Virus record (IMG/VR): IMGVR_UViG_3300028590_000998
Span: 1-41,884 of that record
DNA length: 41,884 bases
Reading direction: 5' to 3' (one strand)
Source: a virus
A program made the position numbers and the translations under genes. Of the stretch, positions 14,328 through 21,766 are shown in pieces (positions within the stretch are counted from its first letter, which is position 1; every line of letters begins with the position of its first letter). The notes below the pieces were generated by a model. It saw nothing but the letters and a program-made list of their open reading frames with translations. It was not told the DNA's origin and made no database searches.

Positions 14328-15152
14328 CGCGAGGCGCTGCATTTCCTCCGCCAGTACCCACAAGGCGCGGTTCAGCTTCACGTCCTGATCGATGCCCTTG
14401 ACGGCGCGTGTGGTGTGGCGCTGGCCGCTTGCGTTGCGGCCCTGCAGGCCGCCACGGATGACGTTTTCCTGCACGCGGTTGAAGGTGCGCCACAGATCGT
14501 CCCCGCGATCATCGATGCGGCGGGGCGTCAGCAGCTGCTCGGCGCGGATCGGCGCGGCGTCGGCGTTGTCGTAGCGCAGCGTTAGGGCGGCGGCGGCAAA
14601 GGCACGGTCCGCACCGGACGGAAGCCGGGTCGTCTGCATGCCCTCGCGCAGTTCGGCCGCGCGCTCGAAGCTGTCCAGCACGCTGAACGCGCCGTCGATG
14701 ACCTGGCCGATCACGTCGCCCTTGTGCGGGGTGCGGATGTCGCCAAGCGTCTTGCCGCAGACCATGCCGTTCGAGCAGACGAAGCGGAACATGCCTGCGA
14801 GCATCTGATAGCTGCTGGTGCCGTCATGGCTGTTGAGTAGGATGATTTCGTTCGCTTCCGCGCCCGCGATCTGCCCGGCGTGGCGGAGCCGGATCATGTG
14901 CTTGGTATGCTCGCGCCGGTCGAGATTGCGGACGCGGGTTTGCGTGACCATGAACGGTTCGAAGCCTTCGCGGCGCAGGCCGGTGAGGACGTCGATGGTC
15001 GGGATGTAGGTGTAGCGCTCGCTGCGGGTGCCGTGCGGCTCCTGCGCGAAGATCGACGGGGCAACGCTGCGCATCTGATCGTCGGTTAGCGGGCTGTTGC
15101 TGCGGAGCATCGGGGCGCTGCGTCCGAAGCGGCTGGACAGTGCGTGGTACAT
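14322..15152 (-). CDS. DUF932-family phage/plasmid protein
   Basis: A 276-residue protein of the DUF932 type (YfjQ-like proteins of phages and plasmids). Recognisable parts are MYHALSSRFG at the start, YTYIPTIDVLTGLRREGFEP, then EIILLNSHDGTSSYQMLAGM followed by FRFVCSNGMVCG, and LSVLDSF-like helices after it. The molecular function is not established; members often accompany anti-restriction or mobile-element genes. The ATG at 15152 has a TGGAGGC ribosome-binding site inside the recurrent leader at 15157-15177. Hairpins separate it from both neighbours, unlike the overlapping genes elsewhere. Confidence 0.85.
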   Translation of the reverse strand: MYHALSSRFGRSAPMLRSNSPLTDDQMRSVAPSIFAQEPHGTRSERYTYIPTIDVLTGLRREGFEPFMVTQTRVRNLDRREHTKHMIRLRHAGQIAGAEANEIILLNSHDGTSSYQMLAGMFRFVCSNGMVCGKTLGDIRTPHKGDVIGQVIDGAFSVLDSFERAAELREGMQTTRLPSGADRAFAAAALTLRYDNADAAPIRAEQLLTPRRIDDRGDDLWRTFNRVQENVIRGGLQGRNASGQRHTTRAVKGIDQDVKLNRALWVLAEEMQRLAA

Positions 15153-15156
15153 GGTT

Positions 15157-15177
15157 TTCGGCCTCCATTTGCCGGGG
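15157..15177 (-). promoter_or_regulatory. Recurrent translation-initiation leader, copy 2
   Basis: Identical over 21 bases to 15727-15747 and close to 2212-2234. The transcript-sense core is CCGGCAAATGGAGGCCGAA, placing GGAGG 10-12 bases before the DUF932 ATG. Confidence 0.65.
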
Positions 15178-15199
15178 TGATGCGCGAGGCGGCATCTTG

Positions 15200-15227
15200 A
15201 GCGGGTCGAGGCTGGCCCAGACCCGCT
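15200..15227. repeat. Hairpin after the gene at 15238
   Basis: An 8-base stem (15200-15207 with 15220-15227, AGCGGGTC/GACCCGCT) lies directly after the 16-base repeat at 15228-15243. No T-run follows. Confidence 0.6.
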
Positions 15228-15243
15228 GGGGATGCGGTCAGGC
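15228..15243. repeat. 16-base repeat at a gene end, copy 2
   Basis: Identical to 14312-14327; it contains the stop codon of the minus-strand gene ending at 15238 and precedes a hairpin on the transcript. Confidence 0.7.
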
Positions 15244-15540
15244 GGGGCTGCTCTCGACGCGGAGGATCTCGATTCCGGCGAGGTCGCCTTTGTGGTTGGG
15301 TTCATCGGTGCGGAAGCCGACAGCCATCAGCCAGCGCTCAACCACCTTGTAGCCGGTGATCGTTGCGCGGTGCTGGACATGGCCAGACGTGATGACGATC
15401 GAGCCGATCGCGGGCGGGTCCATCGTGCCGCTCCACAGCGGCAGATGATCGGCGGCATTGAGCAGCTTGTTGCCGTCGAACTCGGCGCGCTCGAAGGGCG
15501 GGATGCTGTCCGTGACGACATGCGAGAAGTAGCAGGTCAT
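15238..15540 (-). CDS. Hypothetical protein
   Basis: A 100-residue protein beginning MTCYFSHVVTDSIPPFERAE, with a beta-rich middle (GSIVITSGHVQHRATITGYK) and an acidic C-terminus. No family is recognised. The ATG at 15540 has GGAGG nine bases upstream and lies 3 bases after the preceding stop. It ends in the 16-base repeat shared with DUF932. Confidence 0.68.
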   Translation of the reverse strand: MTCYFSHVVTDSIPPFERAEFDGNKLLNAADHLPLWSGTMDPPAIGSIVITSGHVQHRATITGYKVVERWLMAVGFRTDEPNHKGDLAGIEILRVESSPA

Positions 15541-15543
15541 CGC

Positions 15544-15723
15544 TCAAGCCTCCGTCAGTTGGGGTTCGTCGATCTTCTCGATCTCTTCGATCATCCAGCC
15601 CTTGACGCGCAGCGTCTCGCCGGTGTCGCAGCAGATCGCGTCAAACGCACCGTCGAGGTCGGCGCTATCATCGACCATCACGTTGAGGTCGTTGATGCCA
15701 TCGGTCATCCAGTAGCGGGTCAT
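15544..15723 (-). CDS. Small acidic protein, first gene of the accessory operon
   Basis: A 59-residue acidic protein (MTRYWMTDGINDLNVMVDDS at the start; DAICCDTGETLRVKGWMIEE in the middle). The ATG at 15723 is chosen because the recurrent GGAGG leader (15727-15747) precedes it. It is the first gene after the predicted minus-strand promoter at 15770-15797. Small acidic phage proteins are sometimes DNA mimics, but there is no specific evidence here. Confidence 0.65.
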   Translation of the reverse strand: MTRYWMTDGINDLNVMVDDSADLDGAFDAICCDTGETLRVKGWMIEEIEKIDEPQLTEA

Positions 15724-15726
15724 AGG

Positions 15727-15747
15727 TTCGGCCTCCATTTGCCGGGG
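15727..15747 (-). promoter_or_regulatory. Recurrent translation-initiation leader, copy 3
   Basis: 21 bases identical to 15157-15177, ending four bases before the ATG at 15723, with GGAGG as Shine-Dalgarno. Confidence 0.65.
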
Positions 15748-15767
15748 CGCCGTCTAGCGGCATGGCG

Positions 15768-15797
15768 AAACAATATGTTTATTTTTATGCCCGTCAA
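15768..15797 (-). promoter_or_regulatory. Minus-strand promoter overlapped by an operator-like palindrome
   Basis: On the minus strand TTGACG (15797-15792) and TATTGT (15775-15770) are 16 bases apart. The palindrome AAACAATATGTTT (15768-15780) covers the -10 box, as expected for repressor control. Another TGTTT half-site lies near 15803. It would drive the accessory operon 15723 to 11300. Confidence 0.65.
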
Positions 15798-15978
15798 GCG
15801 GTTTGTTTCCGCCCCAACTCAACAACTTCGCCGTGCAGCGCCGCACAGCGGCGCGGTGCGCACGGCGGCCGCATCAACACCACGCTCCTCGGGATTCCCT
15901 CCGCAGCCCGGACCCGGACCCGCCGATTACAAGCATATGCGGGGCGCTATGGCGGCGTTCGGATTGGGTCGGGGGGGT

Positions 15979-16213
15979 GTTCTCAATGTTCCGACTTGGG
16001 CGGAGCGTGTTCTGTTCTAAATGACGTGTTATCAATGGGATAGATCAATGTTCCGTTGTTCCGGTGATTGAAGAGGTGCCGCACAGGTGCGCATACGGTC
16101 GCGCCTCACGCATACGCGCGAGATCGTGGAACATGCGGAACAGCGCGCTAAGTCATTGATAACACGTACTCACTATGTTCTTTGTGATGTTCTGAAGATG
16201 GAACATTGAGAAC
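15979..16213. repeat. 235-bp set of three nested inverted repeats with one centre
   Basis: Outer arms: GTTCTCAATGTTCC (15979-15992) with its exact complement at 16200-16213. Middle arms: ACGTGTTATCAATG (16024-16037) with its exact complement at 16154-16167. Inner arms: TGTTCCGTTGTTCC (16049-16062) with a near-complement at 16128-16142. All three pairs are centred within one base of 16096. Twelve GTTC/GAAC tetranucleotides occur in the interval. It lies in the gap between the accessory operon and the terminase genes, suggesting a replication origin, packaging start or multi-site operator. Confidence 0.8.
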
Positions 16214-16240
16214 GTCTGCCAAGCCGCTTGCGTTGAATTT

Positions 16241-16253
16241 AAACAATACGTAG
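16241..16253 (+). promoter_or_regulatory. Operator-like motif, late-region copy 1
   Basis: AAACAATACGTAG followed by CTTTC. It matches the AAAC arm and the GT(A/T)GCTTT tail of the copies at 24611 and 37932. It lies 734 bases before the terminase genes. No convincing -35/-10 pair is seen. Confidence 0.45.
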
Positions 16254-16974
16254 CTTTCCGTCGCCATGGGGACGGTCCGGATTATCGCAGCGAATATTCT
16301 AGGGGGTGGATATGCCGCGCCCGCTGTCGATGTGCGCTCCGGACGGGTGTTGGTCGGGTGTGTGGGCGCGGGTTCCCCGGATTTTTCGGGCGGGAGCGCG
16401 AGCGAGCTGGTCGGCCAGGCCGTGCGGATCGTGTCGATTGGGCGCGCACCGTGCGGCTCGTTGGCGGGTCTCGGGAATGGCGGATTTCCGCCGTTTCTGG
16501 GAGCGCGCTGTGCGCATGTCGCACGGGGCTATGTCGCACGGCGCAGTCAAGCTATTGTCTCAGCGTCGTTTTTCGAGGGCAGTCCGCGAACTGCCAGTTT
16601 TCGGACTGCGCCGCCTCGCGCAGCTGGCCGGGGGGTCCCCGCGGCTCAGCGCGCGGGCGCGGTAGGGGGGGGCGACCCCCTCGCCGGTGCGCGCGCGTGG
16701 TACCTCCCCCGTCGCGTAGGTGCGATCGGGCGCGGAGCGATCTTTTCGGATCGACCATGCGGCTCGGAAGCATGCCGGTTTGCCCGCCAGGGCCGGGGCT
16801 GGGCGGCGAACCTCAAAAGCTCAAGTGGGGTCGGGGGTTTGGGTGGCTCAAAGCCAGTCAATCCCGTGGGCGCAACGCCGAAGAGATCAGACGGGGCAAC
16901 GGGTCAGGGTGCAAAGCGCCTCTGCGAACCGGGGGGATTGCGTAAGCCGCTGACGCTAGGCGGGGGTCGGAATC
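16254..16974. other. 720-base stretch without a convincing gene
   Basis: Open frames exist in several phases, but none shows protein-like composition, a ribosome-binding site or coupling. The region is G-rich, with several runs of six to eight G, and has a 15-base tandem duplication at 16516-16545 (ATGTCGCACGGGGCT, second copy slightly changed). It may be a leader, a decayed gene or part of a packaging region. Confidence 0.5.
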
Positions 16975-17733
16975 GTGTCAACTGAGGCGGGGGCTATGAC
17001 GGCGGCATTCGCCGACGAGTGCGGTGAGCGCGTGATGGGCGGAGCTACCGCCGAACAGCTCGACTTGCTGCGCGATCCGCAAGGACGGCTGCCCGCCGAT
17101 ACGTTTCGCCGGATGCGGATCGAGCAACGCGGGCGGGGCCGTCCCAAGGGCGCGCGCAACCGCGAGAACACCGATCTGGCAAAATTGATCTGCCAGGAGG
17201 GGGGCGACCCGCAGTTGTTCCTTGCGCGAGTCTACTCCACGCCGCTCGACATCCTGTGCGAGCAGCTACTGATCGCGGAAGGCGCGCCGGAGCGCGAGGA
17301 TCGTCTGATTGAGATGTGCGATGCGCTAACCGGCACGCTCAAGCGGGCGGCGGACGAGCAGTGGGGAAAGGACCAAATGGCAGTCCTGGTGCAGGTCGCT
17401 GATCGCATCGAGCGTGCCGCCAGTACGATGAAGTCGAAGCCCGGTGACATCGCGTTGAAAGCTTTGGGCCTGCAGATCACGGCGGCGAAGGAAGTGTCGC
17501 CTTACGTTCACAAGAAAAAGCCGGTGGATGTGGCGGTCCAACATACCCGCAACGTCATCTTCATGCCCGCGCCGCAGGCGACTGTCGCCGATCCGGTAGA
17601 TGCCGTCATGCGCCGCACCGTCGAGGCGATGAATAGCGGTGAGGTCGATCCCGCGAAGATCCTCGACATGCGGTTTGACTGTGACCGCAACGAATTTGTT
17701 GAGCGCGGCGACGATGAGGAGGACGGCGAATGA
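16975..17733 (+). CDS. Terminase small subunit candidate
   Basis: A 252-residue protein placed two genes before the large terminase. RRMRIEQRGRGRPKGARNRE (residues about 43-62) is a basic AT-hook-like stretch common at the start of phage small terminases. A helical central region and an acidic C-terminus (VERGDDEEDGE), suited to contact the large subunit, follow. It would recognise phage DNA and start packaging. The GTG at 16975 opens the frame; the ATG at 16996, after a G-rich ribosome-binding stretch, is an equally good start. The assignment rests on position and composition. Confidence 0.68.
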   Translation: MSTEAGAMTAAFADECGERVMGGATAEQLDLLRDPQGRLPADTFRRMRIEQRGRGRPKGARNRENTDLAKLICQEGGDPQLFLARVYSTPLDILCEQLLIAEGAPEREDRLIEMCDALTGTLKRAADEQWGKDQMAVLVQVADRIERAASTMKSKPGDIALKALGLQITAAKEVSPYVHKKKPVDVAVQHTRNVIFMPAPQATVADPVDAVMRRTVEAMNSGEVDPAKILDMRFDCDRNEFVERGDDEEDGE

Positions 17734-17999
17734 CAGCCGTTCCTACAAAAGTGAACACCCTGGCGCAGCGTGCTGCGGCGATGGTCGGACTGCGACGTGC
17801 GGCGGAGCTGATCGGGTTGAGGTTGCTGGCGGACCTGATGGGCATCAGCACTCGTAACCTGCGCCAGAAGTTCGACGCGGAGCGGGGGCTGTCCGCCGCG
17901 ACGTTGACCGCCGCTGCTGATGCGCTGGAGAGACGTGCGGCCGAGCTGACCGCGCATGCAGCCAAGTTGCGTTGTGCCGCAAAAGGTGAACAGTCGTGA
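17730..17999 (+). CDS. Small helix-turn-helix protein between the terminase genes
   Basis: An 89-residue protein. LRLLADLMGISTRNLRQKFD (residues about 29-48) reads as a helix-turn-helix, followed by an amphipathic helix (LTAAADALERRAAELTAHAA). Both ends overlap neighbours by four bases (ATGA and GTGA). It could be the DNA-recognition part of the packaging machine or a late regulator. Confidence 0.7.
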   Translation: MTAVPTKVNTLAQRAAAMVGLRRAAELIGLRLLADLMGISTRNLRQKFDAERGLSAATLTAAADALERRAAELTAHAAKLRCAAKGEQS

Positions 18000-19534
18000 G
18001 CGGCGAAGCCTCCCTCATGGGCTTTGTCGGGCCGCGGGCGGAGGCGTTCGTCAACGACTGGCGGTTCATCACCGGCATCATGGGGCCTTACGGCTCCGCG
18101 AAGACCACCAGCTGTATCCGCAAGATCGTGGCGTCTGCGCTGATGCAGAACCCCGGCCCCGATGGGGTGCGACGCGTCCGGTGGTGCGTAGTGCGCGACA
18201 CCTATGCCCAGCTGGAAACCAACGTCCTCAAAAGCTGGTTCACCTGGTTTCCACAGACCAAGGCCAACTGGAACGGCAATCGCAACGAGTTCAGCGAAGA
18301 GTTCGACGTGATCCTGCCCAGCGGCGAGCCGGCGCGCGTGGGAATCGAAGTCCTGTTCCGCGCCATGGGCGACCGGAAGGCCGAGGACGTGTTGAAGGGG
18401 CTGGAACTAACCGGCCTGTGGCTGAACGAGACGGACACGCTCGATATGAGCGTTTTCCTGTTCGGGTGGCCGCGTACGGGCCGCTATCCGTCCGCGAAGA
18501 ATGGCGGGTGCCAGTGGCGTGGCGTCATCTGCGACTTCAACGCGCCCGACATCGACAACTGGACCTATGATTTCCTCGTCATGAAGAATGACGGGCTGTC
18601 GGACGAACAGCGCGCGCATCTGCAGGAGGTGCTGGGACCGCGCTTCGGGATCGGCTTTCACGAGCAGCCCGGTGGCCTCGATCCCGCAGCGGAGAACACC
18701 CACAATCTGCCTGAGGGGTATTATGAGGGCTTGGCGATGGCGTTCGCCAGCAAGCCGAACCACCTGCGGCGTTTCGTCCACAACAAGTTCGGCGCAGTGT
18801 TCAACGGGCAGCCGGTCTTCCCCGAGTTCAATCCGGATATTCATGTCGCCAAAGAGCGAATCCGCTATGATCCGCGCTATCCGCTACATGCTTGTCTGGA
18901 CGGCGGGCGCACCCCAGCGCTGATCCCTTTCCAGTTCATCGAGGGCCAGATGCGGCTGCTCGACGAAATCGTGATCTGGAATCCCGGCAAGAGCGACGAG
19001 CTGCAGCGGCTGGGGCCGAAAGCGTTCGCCGAGCTCTGCTGGGAGCATTTCGGCCAGCACTTCCCTACCGCGAAGCTCGGTACGATCTTCTACGATCCGG
19101 CGATCGACTTTGGCCAGGATGATGACGAGGAAGACTGGCTGCGCTTCTTCCGCAAGCTGTTCAAGGGTGCGAAGTTCCGACCCGGCGGGCGTGAAGGCAA
19201 CCGGATCGAACCCCGGCTTGAGAGCGTCCGTGGACGGCTGACCAATGCGCCCGGCGGGCGGCCTGGGCTGCTCGTCAGCCCGAACTGCCATACCGTCATT
19301 CGCGCGTTCACCAGCGGCTACGTCTACGAGCGCATCGAGCTGACGAACGGCACGGGCCGTTTCCGCGACAAGCCGACCAAGAACGATTTCAGCCACCCGA
19401 TGGATGCAGTCCAGTACGGATCGCTGGGCTGCGAAACGGTGGCCGACATCCTCAACGATCTGACGGGACGTGCGCGCGCACAGCATGTGCGCGGCAAGGT
19501 CAAGCACGGTGGGTATGCGGGAGCGGGAAGATAA
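17996..19534 (+). CDS. terL: Terminase large subunit
   Basis: A 512-residue packaging motor. The ATPase shows Walker A GPYGSAKTT (residues about 33-41) and Walker B GLWLNETD near 140. The nuclease half has acidic positions in LDGGRTPALIPFQF and IFYDPAIDFG. It cuts and translocates phage DNA into the prohead through the portal. The GTG at 17996 overlaps the previous stop. Length is normal for the family. Confidence 0.93.
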   Translation: MSGEASLMGFVGPRAEAFVNDWRFITGIMGPYGSAKTTSCIRKIVASALMQNPGPDGVRRVRWCVVRDTYAQLETNVLKSWFTWFPQTKANWNGNRNEFSEEFDVILPSGEPARVGIEVLFRAMGDRKAEDVLKGLELTGLWLNETDTLDMSVFLFGWPRTGRYPSAKNGGCQWRGVICDFNAPDIDNWTYDFLVMKNDGLSDEQRAHLQEVLGPRFGIGFHEQPGGLDPAAENTHNLPEGYYEGLAMAFASKPNHLRRFVHNKFGAVFNGQPVFPEFNPDIHVAKERIRYDPRYPLHACLDGGRTPALIPFQFIEGQMRLLDEIVIWNPGKSDELQRLGPKAFAELCWEHFGQHFPTAKLGTIFYDPAIDFGQDDDEEDWLRFFRKLFKGAKFRPGGREGNRIEPRLESVRGRLTNAPGGRPGLLVSPNCHTVIRAFTSGYVYERIELTNGTGRFRDKPTKNDFSHPMDAVQYGSLGCETVADILNDLTGRARAQHVRGKVKHGGYAGAGR

Positions 19535-19761
19535 TGGGACCGATTGCAGCTGTTGGCGGGCTGGTGAGTGGCCTGCTGTTCGGAAAGCCGAAAGCTCCGG
19601 CGCAGCCTGCGCCGACGTTGGCACCGCGGCGCGATGAAGCGCGTGAGGCGGCCGATCTGCGCGACCGCGTGTCGAAGCGGCGCGGGGTGGCAGCGAACCT
19701 GATCCTTGGCGCGGGCGGCGCCGAAAGCAGCACTGGCGGCAAGAACGCGCTGGGCACCTGA
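19534..19761 (+). CDS. Small virion-associated or packaging accessory protein
   Basis: A 75-residue protein starting MGPIAAVGGLVSGLLFGKPK, a Gly-rich hydrophobic N-terminus, then a basic helical segment (APRRDEAREAADLRDRVSKR) and a Gly-rich tail. Similar short proteins with Gly-rich hydrophobic starts lie near terminase and internal virion genes in short-tailed phages. The ATG shares one base with the terL stop. Confidence 0.65.
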   Translation: MGPIAAVGGLVSGLLFGKPKAPAQPAPTLAPRRDEAREAADLRDRVSKRRGVAANLILGAGGAESSTGGKNALGT

Positions 19762-19762
19762 C

Positions 19763-19778
19763 CGGGGCTTAGCGCCCC
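19763..19778. repeat. Hairpin between virion genes
   Basis: GGGGC and GCCCC arms around TTAGC, in the 36-base gap before the gene at 19798. No T-run follows, so it is a weak terminator or a processing hairpin at most. Confidence 0.4.
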
Positions 19779-19797
19779 TTGGCTGATGGAGGTTGGA

Positions 19798-20820
19798 ATG
19801 GGTGGTACGACTAAGGCAAGCCCCAAGACGAGTGAACGTAGCGAGCGGGTTGCTTCAGCGCCAGTGCCGCAGCAGATCCTCACCATCGAGGAAATTCTCG
19901 ATGCGATGTTCGGTGATGCGCGGTTTCCCTCGGTGGAGCGTCAGTTGGATGCGCTCCTCTCGGACGAGCGGTTCGGCAGGCAGATCACTGTCACGCTCGA
20001 TCGCGCGCTCGGGATCGATGAAGGGGCCGAACTCGATGACCGCCTGCGCCGGGCACTGCTCGGGGCTGCAGGGCAGGCGCTGGGCGAAAGGGCCGCCGAG
20101 CCGGTCACCAACATCCTCGCCAATGACGATTTCGTGGCCGGCGTCGGCAATCTGCTGACCGCACGGCTCGCTACCGAGGACTTCGCGACGCAGATCGCAG
20201 TACCGATCGGCGCGTATCTCAACAAGCAGTTGCCAGAGCTGGTCGAGGCCGCGATGCCCGAGACGCCCGAGAAGGCGGCGTCGCTTCGCGCCGAGGAAGC
20301 CGAGCGTACCCGCGCGGCGGGCGAACGGGCCGACCGCAAGGCGGCCGCGGCCCGCGACCGCGAGGCGGTGAAGGTCGCGGACGAGCGCGCCCAGGCCAAG
20401 GCCGTTTCGCGCGAGCAACGTGCTGCCCTGACGGCGGTGCCTGTGGCCGCGGACCCGGCAGCGCCGACCGATGCGGAGGCCGCGGCGCTGGAAACGCACC
20501 GCGAGCCGGTGGACCTGACCAAGGTGAAGCGCGGGAGCCTGTTGCTCGATGACGGCGCGCATCTGTCGATCGATTATTCGCGCGGCGTCGTGACGAGCGA
20601 GCTGCAGGCGATGGACGGCAACGCGCTGCTGCTCAAGGCACCGGCGATCGCGATCGGTGCGGGCATGTCGGAAACATTCCGCATCGAGGCCGTGATGCTC
20701 GTGCTCGAATGCGAGCAGGGGCATCGCGTGCTGCGCTGCCCGATGCAGTCGCCGCTGATTGTCGGTGGCGGCGCGACGGCTCAGCTGGGTGCCGAAAGCC
20801 TGCTGTTCCGCCCGATCTGA
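19798..20820 (+). CDS. Ala-rich coiled-coil virion-morphogenesis protein
   Basis: A 340-residue protein. After a helical N-terminal half, residues about 160-225 form a charged coiled coil (EEAERTRAAGERADRKAAAA and following). A compact beta-rich C-terminal domain begins around KVKRGSLLLDDGAHLSIDYS. The start is the ATG at 19798, because the ATG at 19786 is part of its GGAGG ribosome-binding site. Its place between terminase and portal suggests a head or assembly protein. I do not recognise the family. Confidence 0.7.
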   Translation: MGGTTKASPKTSERSERVASAPVPQQILTIEEILDAMFGDARFPSVERQLDALLSDERFGRQITVTLDRALGIDEGAELDDRLRRALLGAAGQALGERAAEPVTNILANDDFVAGVGNLLTARLATEDFATQIAVPIGAYLNKQLPELVEAAMPETPEKAASLRAEEAERTRAAGERADRKAAAARDREAVKVADERAQAKAVSREQRAALTAVPVAADPAAPTDAEAAALETHREPVDLTKVKRGSLLLDDGAHLSIDYSRGVVTSELQAMDGNALLLKAPAIAIGAGMSETFRIEAVMLVLECEQGHRVLRCPMQSPLIVGGGATAQLGAESLLFRPI

Positions 20821-20920
20821 TCGAAATGGCGCGCGGTGAGGACCCTTCACCGTGCGCCAGGGGGAGGGCCGGGGGACAGCGACCATCCCCCATTTCAAGT
20901 ATCTTGAGTGGAGATCGAAA

Positions 20921-21742
20921 ATGTCTGCCATCCGTTGGAGTGATAGCGACCGGTACTTCGGTCCCTTCACCTATGCGCGTGAGGGGCGATACCGGCGATT
21001 TGGGTTCATGCTCGGCTCGGGGCACGGCGACTATCCGGGCTGTCGCCTGCGTATTCACGGCTTCGGCCATACCCTTGTGGCGGCGCTCCCTGCGATCATC
21101 AAACCCTATCGGGTCAAGGTCCCATACTCGTCGTCAGACCTCGTAGCGCAATGCGAGGCCAATGGGCGCGAGCCATTCTACTGGGATGAGCATGAGCGCG
21201 AATTCGGATTCACGGCTGCTGAGGGGGCGGTTCACTTCCACTATGGGGAGCAAACTCATTCTTGGCCCGGTTCGAAATCCAAGGTCTGGTTCTATCCGTG
21301 GCGCGAGCATCGCAGCATTCGGCATAGCATCTATGATCTCGATGGCGTGCTGTTCGCTGACCTTCCCGACTGGGGCCTGAGAAACCGCAACGGATGGGCC
21401 GCGAAGAACGCGCTTGAAGAAGCGTGTCCCGTTGCGAAGTTCGACTTTCTCGACTTCGACGGCGAGTGCATTACGGCGACCTGTCGCATTGAAGAGCGCG
21501 AGTGGAAGCGGGGCAAGGGATTGTTCCGTCTGCTCTTCCTCGGTCGCAATGCGCTCCGCAGATCCCTCGACCTGCAATTTTCCTCGGAAGTCGGCAGACG
21601 CAAAGGGTCTTGGAAGGGGGGCACGCTCGGTCACAGCATCGATATGTTGCCCGGCGAACTGCATGAGGCCGCCTTCCGCCGTTACTGCGCCCAGCAGGGG
21701 CTGGCTTTCGTCGAGCCTGAGCCGGCGACGCAGGCAGTTTGA
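20921..21742 (+). CDS. Hypothetical protein next to the portal gene
   Basis: A 273-residue soluble protein rich in aromatic residues (DSDRYFGPFTYAREGRYRRF near the start; HFHYGEQTHSWPGSKSKVWF in the middle). No membrane segment or catalytic motif is recognised. The ATG at 20921 follows GGAG; the 100-base gap before it contains only G-rich sequence. The gene is set off by gaps on both sides within an otherwise dense operon and looks like an inserted accessory gene (moron). Function unknown. Confidence 0.72.
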   Translation: MSAIRWSDSDRYFGPFTYAREGRYRRFGFMLGSGHGDYPGCRLRIHGFGHTLVAALPAIIKPYRVKVPYSSSDLVAQCEANGREPFYWDEHEREFGFTAAEGAVHFHYGEQTHSWPGSKSKVWFYPWREHRSIRHSIYDLDGVLFADLPDWGLRNRNGWAAKNALEEACPVAKFDFLDFDGECITATCRIEEREWKRGKGLFRLLFLGRNALRRSLDLQFSSEVGRRKGSWKGGTLGHSIDMLPGELHEAAFRRYCAQQGLAFVEPEPATQAV

Positions 21743-21766
21743 TCGAAGCGCACTGGGGGAGGGCAC

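Noticed and set aside
15979-16213. LexA-type SOS boxes.
   Set aside because: Alphaproteobacterial LexA sites are GTTC-N7-GTTC; the spacings here are 1, 4, 5 and 8 bases.
15979-16213. Protelomerase (telomere resolution) site.
   Set aside because: The symmetry is interrupted by long unpaired stretches, no protelomerase-like gene is present and an integrase is.
16266-16985. A 239-codon plus-strand frame in the gap before the terminase.
   Set aside because: Low-complexity Gly/Arg/Ala translation, no ribosome-binding site and overlapping open frames in the other phases.
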